The notes: generated by a model not told the origin, from the sequence alone. A stretch of 64,000 bases of DNA from Piezodorus guildinii (GCA_023052935.1 CM041298.1:52955813-53019812); one strand, 5' to 3'. Positions 9,655 to 19,736 are shown, counted from the first letter of the stretch. A program made the numbers and translations.

Positions 9655-10594
9655 CTGGTGCGGGCAATACACGACTTTCACTTACCTCCATTTTTAAAAT
9701 CAAATGAACACTTTTCAAATACAGTTGAAGATGAAAATACGTGAAACTATTAAAGAATTAATTAAATTGAATTTATATAGAAACATGTGTTTCAAATACA
9801 GTTGAAGATGAAAATACGTGAAACTATTAAAGAATTAATTAAATTGAATTTATATAGAAACATATGTTTTATTTAAAAATCTATTGTATTATTATCTAAA
9901 ATAATTAGTTCTAACTGCTTTTCATCACTGTTTATTAACTTTTATAAGTTTGTGCATTAGATAATATTTATTCTAAAATCATTAGCTATCCAACGGTATA
10001 TTATTTATACCTATATATTACTGTTGCTATGTTCAAAATAAAAAAATTGCATTACTTTTTTTTTCAGTTTTCTCCTTTAGTTGGATATCGAATTCATTCA
10101 ATTAATATATTTACCTGTTTTTCATCAGTGGTAACAAGATAATAAAGTTATTTTTATAGCATAAACAAAATTAAAGGTACTTTAAATATCGGCATTTAAG
10201 CCCTGTCAGACCATTTTAATCAGAATGAAAACTACATGATATTAAATATTAATTTTACACCAATATAGCGAGTTTAATCAAATTCGTCGGAACCGGTGCA
10301 AAATTCATGGTACAAAGTGGCTCTTTTGGTACGCTCATTTTGATGAAAAAGTAATATAACGTCTCAGGCATATATTTGTCTTAAATATGAGATTTCAGTT
10401 TCATAGGACTTACCGTTTTCGCCCGGGAGTTACCACACTCGGACACACACACACACACAAAGACCTTTTTGCGGGGCTTGGTTATTTGGACTAAGGGGAC
10501 CCTAAAATGTGTAATACCGTTGAAAACTGGAATTCGAAAATTTTCACGATCGCAATACTCCCTCTTACTATATATACTAAGTGAAAGTAAAAAA
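9655..10594 (+). repeat. Family X copy, near full length
   Basis: It begins TCTGGTGCGGGCAATACACG then ACTTTCACTTACC, and runs to TATATACTAAGTGAAAGT, so ACTTTCACT-type sequence is inverted at the two ends. A (CA)n run at about 10442-10460 lies at the same internal place as in other copies. A ~65-bp segment at 9715-9790 is duplicated in tandem (CAAATACAGTTGAAGATGAAA twice). No gene. Confidence 0.7.
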
Positions 10595-11062
10595 CCGATT
10601 CTCAATTTGGTACACATGTGATCTTTCAGCATATGTTTTACCTCTAAAGGCGGAATTCCACTGAGGAGACACTGACCGACATGTAACTCGATTCTGGTTG
10701 TCTAGTGTTGCCTTTGCAACCGTCCGACTATGTTGCATGAAATTGATGCGAGGTGGATTCGCCATTGGTTGATCCACGTCGTATACACCTAGTTGTACAT
10801 GAGTGTAGCATGCGACAAAGCGATTCTACTTAGGTAACCTTAGTTTCGTTAATCAGTCAACATGTTATCTTATAAATTTTAGTATGACCTCTAAGGTTTT
10901 GACCATAATTTCTGATAAACATCCATATTTCTAATCTATGAATGATAGGAATGATAAGTTATATTTTTATAAATAATTTTTTTGGTGCAATTAGTTATTT
11001 TGCGAATAACACGCATTCTTCACTTTAATATATTTTAATATAATATCCATTGAATTCCATAA
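10595..11062. other. Unassigned sequence
   Basis: The first 200 bases are of more balanced composition and hold a 66-codon minus-strand frame (10577-10777) with no recognisable motif. The remainder is AT-rich. Nothing is called. Confidence 0.4.
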
Positions 11063-11350
11063 GAACTTAAGTACTCAGGCTGTTTCGCTCTAAATTTTTA
11101 TGGCTCCTCTGGTAAAGTTATCGTCCCAACTCACCATGACGTTATGAAAGGTAGAAAGGCGTTAATGAAATTCGTTGCTACCTGGTTAATGGTGAAGTAG
11201 AGCCGCGAACATTATGCAGATGAGATGCCTTCAATGGGAACGCATACGTTGACCGGGGCGGATGTAAACAAGTTGGATCGCGCTGAGAAGGAGTTGGAAA
11301 TGCGGTTTGCCTTGTTACCGTCGGTGGTGCCGCGCCATGACTATGTATGA
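11063..11350 (+). pseudogene. Unidentified coding remnant, one internal stop
   Basis: A 95-codon frame interrupted only by TAG at 11198 and closed by TGA at 11348. Composition is much more even than the flanks. The second part (about 50 residues) includes HTLTGADVNKLDRAEKELEM, amphipathic and charged like real protein; the first part includes SSGKVIVPTHHDVMKG. I do not recognise the family. It could be a captured host exon or an unlisted transposon protein. No splice sites were convincing. Confidence 0.35.
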
Positions 11351-11739
11351 GCTCCTAGTACCCTCCATCCCACTTCCAATAAACATATGTTAGCTACTTC
11401 CCATTGGAATCGCCTCCTCTTTCTTTTATCCAATCGCCGATACGCCCATTGTGTTAGAATGTAGAAAAACATCCAGAATTTTTGGTGGGGAATAAAATTT
11501 ATTCAGCGTTTCGCAGAAGAATACTCGTACGGTTCATTCAACCGAAGTTTTATAAACATAATGTATTTGTAGCCTGTTATTATTTTGTTTTTTAGATGGG
11601 GGGATTTCCTTTACCTTAGAGGGTCAAACTAGCATTAAGAAGCTTATCTTTACGTATGAAATGATAACGCTATTCTTGGTTTCCGCGAACTCCTTGTAAA
11701 CTATTTTTTTAATTGCATTTTACAACTGTATATACAATT

Positions 11740-12560
11740 AATACAATCAGTAAAGTACTAAATTATAACAATGGGCGTGTAAAGACTTTGGAAGGAAATG
11801 TCCAGCGGTCGAATTTGAATGTTTATTTATGTTAGTTGATCTCGAGGACATCTTCGTTTCAATCTTCTATCTTCAATGAGGGTTATCAGGAATATGTTAA
11901 TATGGTTGTGTAAAAGGGAGTTTATGTGAGATGGGAATTTGGAATTGAAAGTGGTATATTTGGTACAAGATACAAATGGGATATCAAGATCGTTATGGAT
12001 GATTTAATTTGTAACGAAGTAATCAGCATTTAGGATTTTGCGAAGGATTTTGGATTGTAAGGATTGGATGGAGGAGGAATTGGATGGTTTAGTAGAGCCC
12101 CAAAGCTCGATTCCTTATGTCCAGATGGGCCTGTTAATATAACATAAATGAGGTTTTTGTAGTAGAGTGGAAGTTTTAAACTTTTGTCAAGTAAGTGTTG
12201 TAGTAATCGGTAACTACGAGCAGTTTCTTGTCGTTTAAGTCATGAATGAGGATTCCCAGTAAGACGTTTGACAAGATGGAGTACTAGGTATCGGATTTGT
12301 TCTACAGGAGTGAATAGGCTGTTATTAAAGATCCAGTGGGGCAGAAGCTCATCGGTTTGCGAGGAAGGGAAAATTAATTTGATGGGATTTGTTTTAATAA
12401 TCCAGTTCTGAAACCATTCCTTAATGGCTGTGATAGTGTCTGAAGTATTAAGGGTGCAGCTGTAAGGTTAATATGGACGGATAATACACATGTGTCATAC
12501 CTCGTATGTATCTAGGATAGAGTGTAATATCAGTTGTATAAATCGTTTAAATGATTGGAC
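11740..12560 (-). pseudogene. Jockey-type retrotransposon fragment, minus strand
   Basis: The reverse complement runs from the reverse transcriptase palm (degraded ADDT region near 12490) through the thumb, the WTYGIELWGST-equivalent block (near 12110) and the RRLKRR end (near 11860) to the 3' UTR ending near 11745. Many stops and indels show it is old. Confidence 0.65.
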
Positions 12561-13531
12561 TTAAGAATCTATTTTTAGTTACATTGTCGGACTGAGCAAA
12601 AAAAAAAAAAAATATATGGTTTACCTTTAGACTACTAGACGAATTTTGAGACGGCTTTTATAACCATTCAGGCCATTCATTTCTGAAGGTTTATGAGTAA
12701 AGTACATTGAAATATAGCTTTTCTTTAGGAGAGGAAAAAAATGTTTGTAACCAAGTCATTAATACATTATATGAGGGTTTTTTTTATTGATTCCTGAGGG
12801 TTTATAAGTAAAATACACTGAAATTATTATTCTTAAAATAAAATATTAAACATTATTCTTGAGATATCAGTAGTAATGTAGACGTATAATATACCGGTCG
12901 AAAACGCAAGATTTTAGAAAAGTTAATATGTGATAAAAGAAATCGTACAATTTAATATAAAGTTGTTGTAAGCCCATAAACATATGTGATTGGGAAAGAG
13001 TGAGGTTATATTAGTTAAAATATTCCCAACGTCGTACAGGATCCTGCAAATTATATTCTTCCATTTAGTACGCAATGTTTCGAAACAATATTGCGTAACG
13101 AATTGTATCTAAATGGTTAACATGAATGGTAAGTTTTTATAAATCTATAAACAAACATTGTTATTAATTATTTCAATTTTGATAATATTTCATGAAAACA
13201 GATGTTTCATTGTAGACTAAATGGGATTCCTATGGAAACTAAATTTAACCTTTAAAATATTTATTTATATAAATGCATCTACCCTTATTTGGTCATTAGC
13301 ATACTACATAAATTTATGATTTCACATTTTAGCTCAATTTTCTATTAAATAATGAAACACACTCACTTGGATTGTCTGAATCGCACAAAATAAAGTTCAT
13401 AAAAGCATAATAAACACTTGTAAATCATAAAAACTTTGAGACTGACCTGAAGTGTGTCTTCATTATAAGAGTCCCGAAAAGCTGTCCCAATTAAAATATA
13501 TTTTAAATAGTTTATTTGAAATCTTAAATAG
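12561..13531. other. Repeat debris: family Y, then family X pieces
   Basis: About 12640-12830 is a plus-strand copy of family Y (ACTAGACGAATTTTGAGA, GAAGGTTTATGAGTAAAGTA), also seen at 52620-52780 and, inverted, at 7490-7650. Around 12880-13200 are family X phrases (TAGACGTATAATATACCG). No gene. Confidence 0.45.
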
Positions 13532-14196
13532 TTATATCATTCGCTATTATAGAAGAGTATATCATATGATCATATCGATTGGAAATAATCTCTTCTTACT
13601 TTTGTTCATATGTATCCTTTATTAACACATGTTACACTTTATTACGTTTCGAGGCTTCATTTGCCTCATCTTCAGATATTATCTAAAATATTATTGTACA
13701 ATTATTTTAACTAATTATGTATAAATTAAGTATATATTATTTATAAATCAGAAATAATTTATAATTTAACCATTTACACTATGTATAACATTTTTTTATA
13801 TATACTCACATCTTTTACCATATTTTTATATAATATAGGTCATTTAAATAAATTTAAATCACAACATTAATTCTGTTACTTCATAATCACATATGTCAAT
13901 ATGCACTGTGCATTTAAATGTGTTCTAAACTGTTCTCTATTTAATGCCTTCCTATTCAACTCAGTGTTTTCAAACAAACAAAATACTACTTATACTTAGG
14001 TCAGTTATTAAAACCCACACAACATTAATCCCTACATATATGTACACAACACACAACCATACAATATACGTCCATATATACAAATTCAGCTTCATACATA
14101 TATATATATGTATATATACACACATCATATACATAAACATATGCATCCACTCATACGCACACACACACAAACCCATACATATATATATACATACAA

Positions 14197-14253
<57 letters not shown>
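13532..14253 (-). repeat. Penelope terminal repeat, distal part
   Basis: Matches 22851-23430 essentially base for base, then diverges only in the length of the TA/CA microsatellite. It continues beyond the gypsy insertion at 19657. Confidence 0.8.
13646..13675 (-). ncRNA. Hammerhead-like core in the Penelope terminal repeat
   Basis: On the minus strand: CTGAAGA, one T, a five-pair stem GAGGC/GCCTC around AAATGAA, then GAAAC. The invariant CUGANGA and GAAA blocks of the hammerhead core are in place. Type I hammerheads are known in Penelope-like terminal repeats and are thought to process their transcripts. The extra base before stem II is shared with the cores at 1810 and 2209. Confidence 0.6.
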
Positions 14254-14254
<1 letters not shown>

Positions 14255-14437
14255 CTTATGAGCTGGCCAATATAAAACTTAAAAAAAATAAGGAAAAGGG
14301 GCGCAATAACAACTCACTTGATGGCTAGTCAAACACTGATTTATTGATACATATAATCCTCTATATATACTTTTCAAAGTGTTTACGTCAGGTGAGTTGG
14401 AATTAAGGCTGATAGTCTGCCTTATCAGACCTTAACT
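14254..14437 (-). repeat. 3' LTR of the gypsy element
   Basis: Identical to 19473-19656 except G instead of A in GTTTACGTCAGG, a CpG/CpA difference. In element orientation it starts AGTTAAGGTCTG and ends CATAAGT; it lacks the usual TG...CA ends, which is seen in several gypsy lineages. Confidence 0.9.
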
Positions 14438-14452
14438 CCCCCCCACCAGTTT
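14438..14452 (-). promoter_or_regulatory. Polypurine tract
   Basis: In element orientation ACTGGTGGGGGGG lies directly before the 3' LTR start AGTTAAGG. This is where plus-strand DNA synthesis would be primed. Confidence 0.7.
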
Positions 14453-14743
14453 ACGAACAATCCTCGTAAACTATATTGAAAAGCAAAAACAACTGAACAC
14501 AAAAAGGATAATAAAATAAGGGCACATAATAGAAATATACAAATACAAAATGCCACACCGGCTGAAAAACATAATAATAAAAATAAAAGAAACACCTGAA
14601 ACACAACAACACAAGAGAGAAAAAAAAAAAAAAAAACACTGTGAAGAACAGAACAAGAACACTAGAGAAAGAAAAAAAAACTTCTGAAGCCGAGGACACT
14701 CCAAAGGCTTAGGATGCTTCCGTAGGCGGGAGCTTTAATTGTT
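14453..14743 (-). other. Untranslated 3' region of the gypsy element
   Basis: About 290 bases between the pol stop and the polypurine tract. It is A/C-rich on the plus strand with several A-runs. There is no env-like ORF; small minus-strand frames here are low-complexity and phenylalanine-rich and are not called. Confidence 0.6.
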
Positions 14744-17700
14744 CTAGGTGCACCGTACGTCTCTTTTTGGGCCAGTTAAGCTCTCAATTGTGACCAAATT
14801 ATGCTCCCTAATCACAACCACGCGGAAGGGACCCTCGTAACGCCGAAGCTCCTTCCCCCGATTAGTTCCGACCCGACGGTACACCACCGTACCGATTTTG
14901 ACGAGACCCATCAAATCCCGAACCCCGAGATTATGGCGCGCGACCCGTCGCTGTTTCTCCCGCTCAATGCGATCGCGAACCGTAATCCAGAGTTTCCGCA
15001 GCGCAAGGCTGTTGCTCACGATTTCCCCCTCGCCCGCCGTTGCACCGCGACAATCCCGCCGACGACCCTGTAGTCCAAAAAGGATCTCGAAAGGAGTGAA
15101 TTCGGTCACCGAGTGAACAGAGTGATTATACGCGACGATCGCGCCTTCCATAGCCACGTCCGGCTCCAACCCTTTCTCCAACTGAAAGACCCTAATGTGA
15201 TCGCTAAGGGTGCTGTGCAGCCTCTCGATACCCCCGCGACTCTTCGGATGTCCCGGGGTGTTAAGATGCCATAGGACCCCCAAGAGCTTCATCTCCTCCC
15301 TGATATTGGCATTATCGAACTCCCGACCACTGTCAGAGGAAATACTGTCGGGCACACCGTAAAATTGGAACCAAATCCAGAGTGCGCGCAACACCGCCTC
15401 CGCCGTACGCTCCTGAATGGGATACGCCATCGCGACTTTGCTGAAGAGATCCAGCACCGTGACCCACTTAAATCCCTTCCAGGTAAAGGTATCGACCTGC
15501 AGATCACTGAGCGGAGCAGCCGCAGTAGGAGTCTCTTCCTGAGCCGCCCGGGGTGGATGCCGATCATATTTCGCGCGCATGCACACATCACAATTCCCAA
15601 TAGCCTCCTGGATGGTACGTTTCATCCCCCGCCAATAATACCGCCGGTGCAACGCGTGCAACGTTGCGGTCAGCCCCCGGTGGTTCGTCTTGCCCTGGTG
15701 GTAAGCGAGCGTAACCTCCCGTTGACGTTCCTCATCGGGGATGGTTTCTACCAGCATTGAGCAACGGATAAACGTCCGGTCAATCCCGATGCGTTCTGTC
15801 CGCCACAAGCGTTGAATCCGCTCCCAGACCACAGCGTTACCGACGTATAAGTAATGGGTCTGACCCGGCTTCGACGCGTCGGCGAGCGCCCTACAGATCT
15901 GTTCCTCCCCGACGGTGGGTTGAGACCAGATAGTCACAACCGAACAACCGGCAACCCGCTGAAAGTCGAGCTTCAGCAGCCCCGAAGTCCTCGTCTTCCA
16001 GACGATCTGGCGGCGCTTATCGTTCACAATTTCGTCGAGTTCTTCCATGGCCACCGGACGCCCCTCATTAGAGCCCTCGTCGCCCGACGGCGCAGCCTCA
16101 TTCGAAATCCCCTCCGCGGAAGGTGGCTGCTCCTCCCCCGGGGTCCATTCCCTCAAGAACTGACGAACATCTCGCGACGGCCCGCCCCGATCCTCCTCCA
16201 CGGCGTTAACCATGAGCGCCCTGGAAAGCCAGTCCGCGACAACATTTTCCTTACCTGGCTTGTACACGACCTCCATATTGTATTGCCCAAGGAGTTCCTT
16301 CCACCGCGTAACCCTCGCAGACGATTCCTTGAGCTTCCCCACCCATTGGAGAGGGCGATGATCAGTCTGAACCCGAAATCGTCTCCCGAATACGTAAGGT
16401 CTGAAGTGATCGACAGCCCAGACAATCCCGAGGAGTTCCCTCTCCAAGGCGCTATAACGGGCCTCCGCCTCCGTGAGGCGCCTACTGGCATACGCGATGG
16501 GCCGCTCCCCCCGCTCGCTGTCCTGAGACAGTACCGAACCCAGGGCGTATTCGCTAGCGTCCGTAGTGATCGTAAACTGTTTGGAAAAATCGGGGAACGC
16601 GAGCACCGGCTCACGCTGTAGATGCTCTATGCACCGGCGAACCTTGTCCGCGATATCAGGGGTCATCACTAACTTATTCCCTTTCCGAAGCAAATTATTA
16701 AGAGGCACGAGATATGCAGCCATAGCCGGCACAAAACGGCGGTAATAATTTAATGCGCCCAGTAACCTACGGACACCCTTAACCTCGGTCGGTACGGCGA
16801 TCCGCTGTAAGGCGGCAACCTTCTGGGCATCCGGTTTCACCCCCTCCGCCGAGATGGTGTGGCCCAAAAAATTTATCTCCCGCAGGCCCAGGGTCGACTT
16901 CTCCGGAGAAAGGCGGAGACCAAAATCCCGCATACGACGGAAGACAGCCCTCAGATGTTCCACGTGTTCCCGATCCGACCTACTGAAGACCAAAAGATCA
17001 TCCATATACACCTGACACACGGACTCATCCAGACCCCTCAAGAATTCATCCATAAGCCGCTGAAAAGTGATAGGGGCATTCTTAAGGCCAAACGGCATCC
17101 GTGTAAACTCATAGTGGCCCCTCTCGAATGTAAACGCGGTCTTATGTTGGTCACGAGGGTGCATTCGGATCTGATGATACCCCGCCTTTAGGTCCAAGGT
17201 ACTAAAAATTCGCGCACCTCCCAACCGGTCCAAAATGTCCTCGAAGCGCGGTATTGGATATTTCTCGCCGACCGTATTCTCATTGAGCTTCCGGTAGTCG
17301 ATGACGACCCGATACTTCTCCCTCGAATCCCCCGGCGAACTCTTCTTCTTCACGGCCCACAACGGACTATTATAAGGAGAAGTGCTGTCCACGATAATAC
17401 CCTGCCGCCGTAAATCATCCAGCTCCTCTCGAATATGCCTGCGGAGAGCCTGCGGGTACCGCCGTTCTTTAATGTAAGTGACCCGCTCCTGTTTAAGGGG
17501 AATTTCGTGTACCGTCCTCCCGGTCGTCCCCAGAACATCCCCCTCTTTAAAAAAAATGTCATCAAACTCGGCAAGGATAGACGCCTTCCAATCCTCCACC
17601 TGATTCACCGCCCCTATACGTGTTTTGCCGTCTCCCACCATGCGGGTACAGGAATATCTCTTCCCCCCAATTCTTATATCCCACTGGCCCCCTTGATTCC

Positions 17701-18070
17701 GGATCCGCGCACCTACCGCGCCCAGTAAGTCATTCCCTATAATGACTCCGTAATCCCGCGGCATCTTAGCGACAACATGCACCGATAAACCGCCACCGCG
17801 ATCCCCCCAGGCGTGCAAATCCATGTCGGTTTCCCCCTCTACACTGCAGGGCCCCCCTAGGGTAATCAATTGACATTGGCATACCTGAACCTGGAGTGCC
17901 CTCTCTCCTCCGCTCCACTTCTCTAACGCCTCTCTGCATGCGATGGTACACGAGCTCCCGGTGTCCACCAGACATGCGACTCCCTCCACGCTGATGATAG
18001 GCAGACCGCCGCTCCCACCTCTCGCGTGGTAACTCACCAACGTGCGGTTGCCTCTCTGCTGGTACGCTCC
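14744..18070 (-). CDS. pol: Gypsy Pol: protease, reverse transcriptase, RNase H, integrase
   Basis: About 1,108 codons follow the gag UGA without another stop; the ORF has no ATG near its start, so it is made only as a gag extension. Numbering residues from the TTG at 18040: protease DTGSS near 26; reverse transcriptase with YRVVIDYRKLNENT, SRMPFGL-type block (TRMPFGLKNAP) and catalytic YMDDL near 345; RNase H with TTDASEYALG and later TDHRPL; integrase with an H-H-C-C finger (HQG..., CDVC), catalytic D in QVDTFT (about 847), D in SSDSGREFD (about 901) and E in GGIERLH (about 936); and a C-terminal YEGPFRV module of the GPY/F type. All catalytic residues are present, so it may be active. Clade within Ty3/gypsy is not assigned. 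Confidence 0.93.
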   Translation of the reverse strand, partial: GAYQQRGNRTLVSYHARGGSGGLPIISVEGVACLVDTGSSCTIACREALEKWSGGERALQVQVCQCQLITLGGPCSVEGETDMDLHAWGDRGGGLSVHVVAKMPRDYGVIIGNDLLGAVGARIRNQGGQWDIRIGGKRYSCTRMVGDGKTRIGAVNQVEDWKASILAEFDDIFFKEGDVLGTTGRTVHEIPLKQERVTYIKERRYPQALRRHIREELDDLRRQGIIVDSTSPYNSPLWAVKKKSSPGDSREKYRVVIDYRKLNENTVGEKYPIPRFEDILDRLGGARIFSTLDLKAGYHQIRMHPRDQHKTAFTFERGHYEFTRMPFGLKNAPITFQRLMDEFLRGLDESVCQVYMDDLLVFSRSDREHVEHLRAVFRRMRDFGLRLSPEKSTLGLREINFLGHTISAEGVKPDAQKVAALQRIAVPTEVKGVRRLLGALNYYRRFVPAMAAYLVPLNNLLRKGNKLVMTPDIADKVRRCIEHLQREPVLAFPDFSKQFTITTDASEYALGSVLSQDSERGERPIAYASRRLTEAEARYSALERELLGIVWAVDHFRPYVFGRRFRVQTDHRPLQWVGKLKESSARVTRWKELLGQYNMEVVYKPGKENVVADWLSRALMVNAVEEDRGGPSRDVRQFLREWTPGEEQPPSAEGISNEAAPSGDEGSNEGRPVAMEELDEIVNDKRRQIVWKTRTSGLLKLDFQRVAGCSVVTIWSQPTVGEEQICRALADASKPGQTHYLYVGNAVVWERIQRLWRTERIGIDRTFIRCSMLVETIPDEERQREVTLAYHQGKTNHRGLTATLHALHRRYYWRGMKRTIQEAIGNCDVCMRAKYDRHPPRAAQEETPTAAAPLSDLQVDTFTWKGFKWVTVLDLFSKVAMAYPIQERTAEAVLRALWIWFQFYGVPDSISSDSGREFDNANIREEMKLLGVLWHLNTPGHPKSRGGIERLHSTLSDHIRVFQLEKGLEPDVAMEGAIVAYNHSVHSVTEFTPFEILFGLQGRRRDCRGATAGEGEIVSNSLALRKLWITVRDRIEREKQRRVARHNLGVRDLMGLVKIGTVVYRRVGTNRGKELRRYEGPFRVVVIREHNLVTIESLTGPKRDVRCT

Positions 18071-18073
18071 TCA
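18071..18073 (-). other. Single UGA codon between gag and pol
   Basis: The gag frame ends ...SRDEI, UGA, and continues GAYQQRGNR into protease in the same frame. The context is ATC TGA GGA. Either translational readthrough supplies Gag-Pol, as in gammaretroviruses, or a C-to-T change turned a CGA codon into UGA in a formerly single Gag-Pol ORF. Confidence 0.85.
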
Positions 18074-19309
18074 GATTTCGTCGCGGGAAGACGTCGCCGC
18101 CGCTTCTTGTCGTTTCCATACACTCTTCCTGCTGCGATGGCCGCCTCCTCGGACAGGAACGTCTGACTCTGTCTCCGTATCTGCTGTCTCGGATCCTCTA
18201 GAAGATTCACTCGCTGATCCGAACGCCCTCCTCATGAACCTTCTTGGACGAACATTTTGAGCGTTGATCTCCATAGGTTCTGGCTGGTTTGTATCCCGAC
18301 GCCGGTACATGTGGGGACAATGTCGTGCTAGATGTCCCTCTGTTCCGCATTCGAAGCACCGCGTACGCGGACACTGGGCTACAAGGTGTCCGATCTTGCC
18401 ACACCCATGGCACTTACGATCTTCTCGCCGTCCACTGTACCGTGGTCTCATCTGGCCTGACCGTCTCTCTCCTTGCTGGGGTCTGTCTCTTCTCGCTTCT
18501 CGGTACTCTCTCTCTCGTCTTTTCCATGTCGGAGCAACCCTTGGCTGGGTGTAGGCAACTCTCGTCCAACCTGGTTCTTCTATATCCATTCGGGATTCCT
18601 CCTCTCTGGCACTGGCGTCCATCATTTCTTGCGCACAGTCGATGAACGAGCGCTCTCTCGGGAACCCTTCTCGTTTGCCGGTTTCTTTCGCCAGCTGCAC
18701 CTTTAACATAATCGCCAGGAAATCCATCCTGAAGTGGACCTCCTCGACACTCGCAGTCTCTCTCATTTTTTCGGTTATGCGGTTAAACTTCGTAAGCAGT
18801 TCTCCCGCATACTGGCCATTAGACTGACGCGGCTTCTTCAATTCCCTCAGCATGTGGAACGCATCTTCTTCGGGGGTCCATCTTCCCCCTCCATAGGCCT
18901 TCTTCAGTCGTTCCTTCACGATGCCCCAGGGTGTCTCCTCGTCCCTCTGGATATGGTTCAGGATGTTCCTCTTGACCCTGCAGACCACTGCGGCCTTCAA
19001 TGCTTCAGCATCCTCCCCATCTAGGAGGTTTTCTGATACTTTTGAGATGATCCTAGCCATCAGTCTATCGCCCCCTTTTAAAAAATGATTTAACTCACCA
19101 ATCTCCCCGGTGAATCTGTCGAGGTCGGAGATGGCTTTTCTCAGATCCTGGGCGGTTGCGGTTTGGACTTTTATCCATTCCAATGTCGTTCTGTGCGCCT
19201 GCGCCAACGAAACTTCCGGAAGTGGCGGAAGTACATTTGTCGCCACCGGTGCTGGTTCGGTTGGTGGTACGTTCAGAACTGCCGGTCTCAGCACTACATT
19301 TTCCGCCAT
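18071..19309 (-). CDS. gag: Gypsy Gag with two CCHC zinc knuckles
   Basis: 412 codons from the first ATG (19309, context ATAATGGCGG); two upstream in-frame codons would need a non-ATG start. Residue numbers below include those two. A capsid-like helical region spans roughly 40-240. A basic RRERE/RRDRP stretch precedes the knuckles CHGCGKIGHLVAQC (302-315) and CFECGTEGHLARHC (320-333), both canonical C-x2-C-x4-H-x4-C RNA-binding motifs. A Ser/Glu/Arg-rich tail (about 365-412) leads to the UGA. The protein forms the virus-like particle in the cytoplasm. No internal damage is seen. Confidence 0.9.
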   Translation of the reverse strand: MAENVVLRPAVLNVPPTEPAPVATNVLPPLPEVSLAQAHRTTLEWIKVQTATAQDLRKAISDLDRFTGEIGELNHFLKGGDRLMARIISKVSENLLDGEDAEALKAAVVCRVKRNILNHIQRDEETPWGIVKERLKKAYGGGRWTPEEDAFHMLRELKKPRQSNGQYAGELLTKFNRITEKMRETASVEEVHFRMDFLAIMLKVQLAKETGKREGFPRERSFIDCAQEMMDASAREEESRMDIEEPGWTRVAYTQPRVAPTWKRREREYREARRDRPQQGERRSGQMRPRYSGRREDRKCHGCGKIGHLVAQCPRTRCFECGTEGHLARHCPHMYRRRDTNQPEPMEINAQNVRPRRFMRRAFGSASESSRGSETADTETESDVPVRGGGHRSRKSVWKRQEAAATSSRDEI

Positions 19310-19447
19310 TATCACTATTTAGGCTAATTTTTTAACGGAGAGAGAGAAAGAGAAAGAGAAAAAAAAAATAAATAAAATAACAAATAAAATGAAGATTTCC
19401 AGACGCGGAAAATAGTAATAGAAAGAAGAAAAAAAAAGAATATACTG

Positions 19448-19473
19448 TCTAAAGGTCCCGGGTTTCGGCACCA
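19448..19473 (-). promoter_or_regulatory. Primer-binding site matching tRNA-Phe, T-loop missing
   Basis: The plus strand reads TCTAAAGGTCCC (19448-19459) directly followed by GGGTTTCGGCACCA (19460-19473). From memory of insect tRNA-Phe(GAA), the first block is the end of the anticodon arm plus variable loop and the first T-stem bases; the second is the 3' T-stem side, acceptor arm and CCA. The 11-12 bases of T-stem and loop between them are absent. The last base is shared with the LTR edge. Confidence 0.8.
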
Positions 19474-19656
19474 CTTATGAGCTGGCCAATATAAAACTTA
19501 AAAAAAATAAGGAAAAGGGGCGCAATAACAACTCACTTGATGGCTAGTCAAACACTGATTTATTGATACATATAATCCTCTATATATACTTTTCAAAGTG
19601 TTTACATCAGGTGAGTTGGAATTAAGGCTGATAGTCTGCCTTATCAGACCTTAACT
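19473..19656 (-). repeat. 5' LTR of the gypsy element
   Basis: Direct repeat of 14254-14437 with one difference. Element orientation runs from 19656 down to 19473. It should hold the promoter; the minus strand has TATATAGAGGATTATATG-type sequence but no start site can be fixed by eye. Confidence 0.9.
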
Positions 19657-19663
19657 TATATAT

Positions 19664-19736
<73 letters not shown>

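Larger units (their letters stand above)
14254..19656 (-). mobile_element. Ty3/gypsy LTR retrotransposon, near-intact, 5.4 kb
   Basis: 184-bp LTRs (14254-14437 and 19473-19656) differ at one position. The element has a tRNA-Phe-type primer-binding site next to the right LTR, a G-rich polypurine tract next to the left LTR, gag (19309-18071) and pol (18070-14744) in one frame, and no env. It inserted in a (TA)n tract; TATA on both sides is compatible with a 4-bp target-site duplication but is not proof in such a repeat. GC-rich coding sequence inside AT-rich surroundings suggests a different compositional history, possibly horizontal arrival (inference). Confidence 0.92.

Noticed and set aside
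14453..14743. Possible env gene of the gypsy element
   Set aside because: The space after pol is too short and only low-complexity frames are present.
15854..16621. 255-codon plus-strand ORF
   Set aside because: It is the antisense shadow of gypsy pol (RNase H and flanking region); its length follows from GC-rich codons on the other strand. Other plus-strand frames between 14801 and 19322 are the same kind of shadow.
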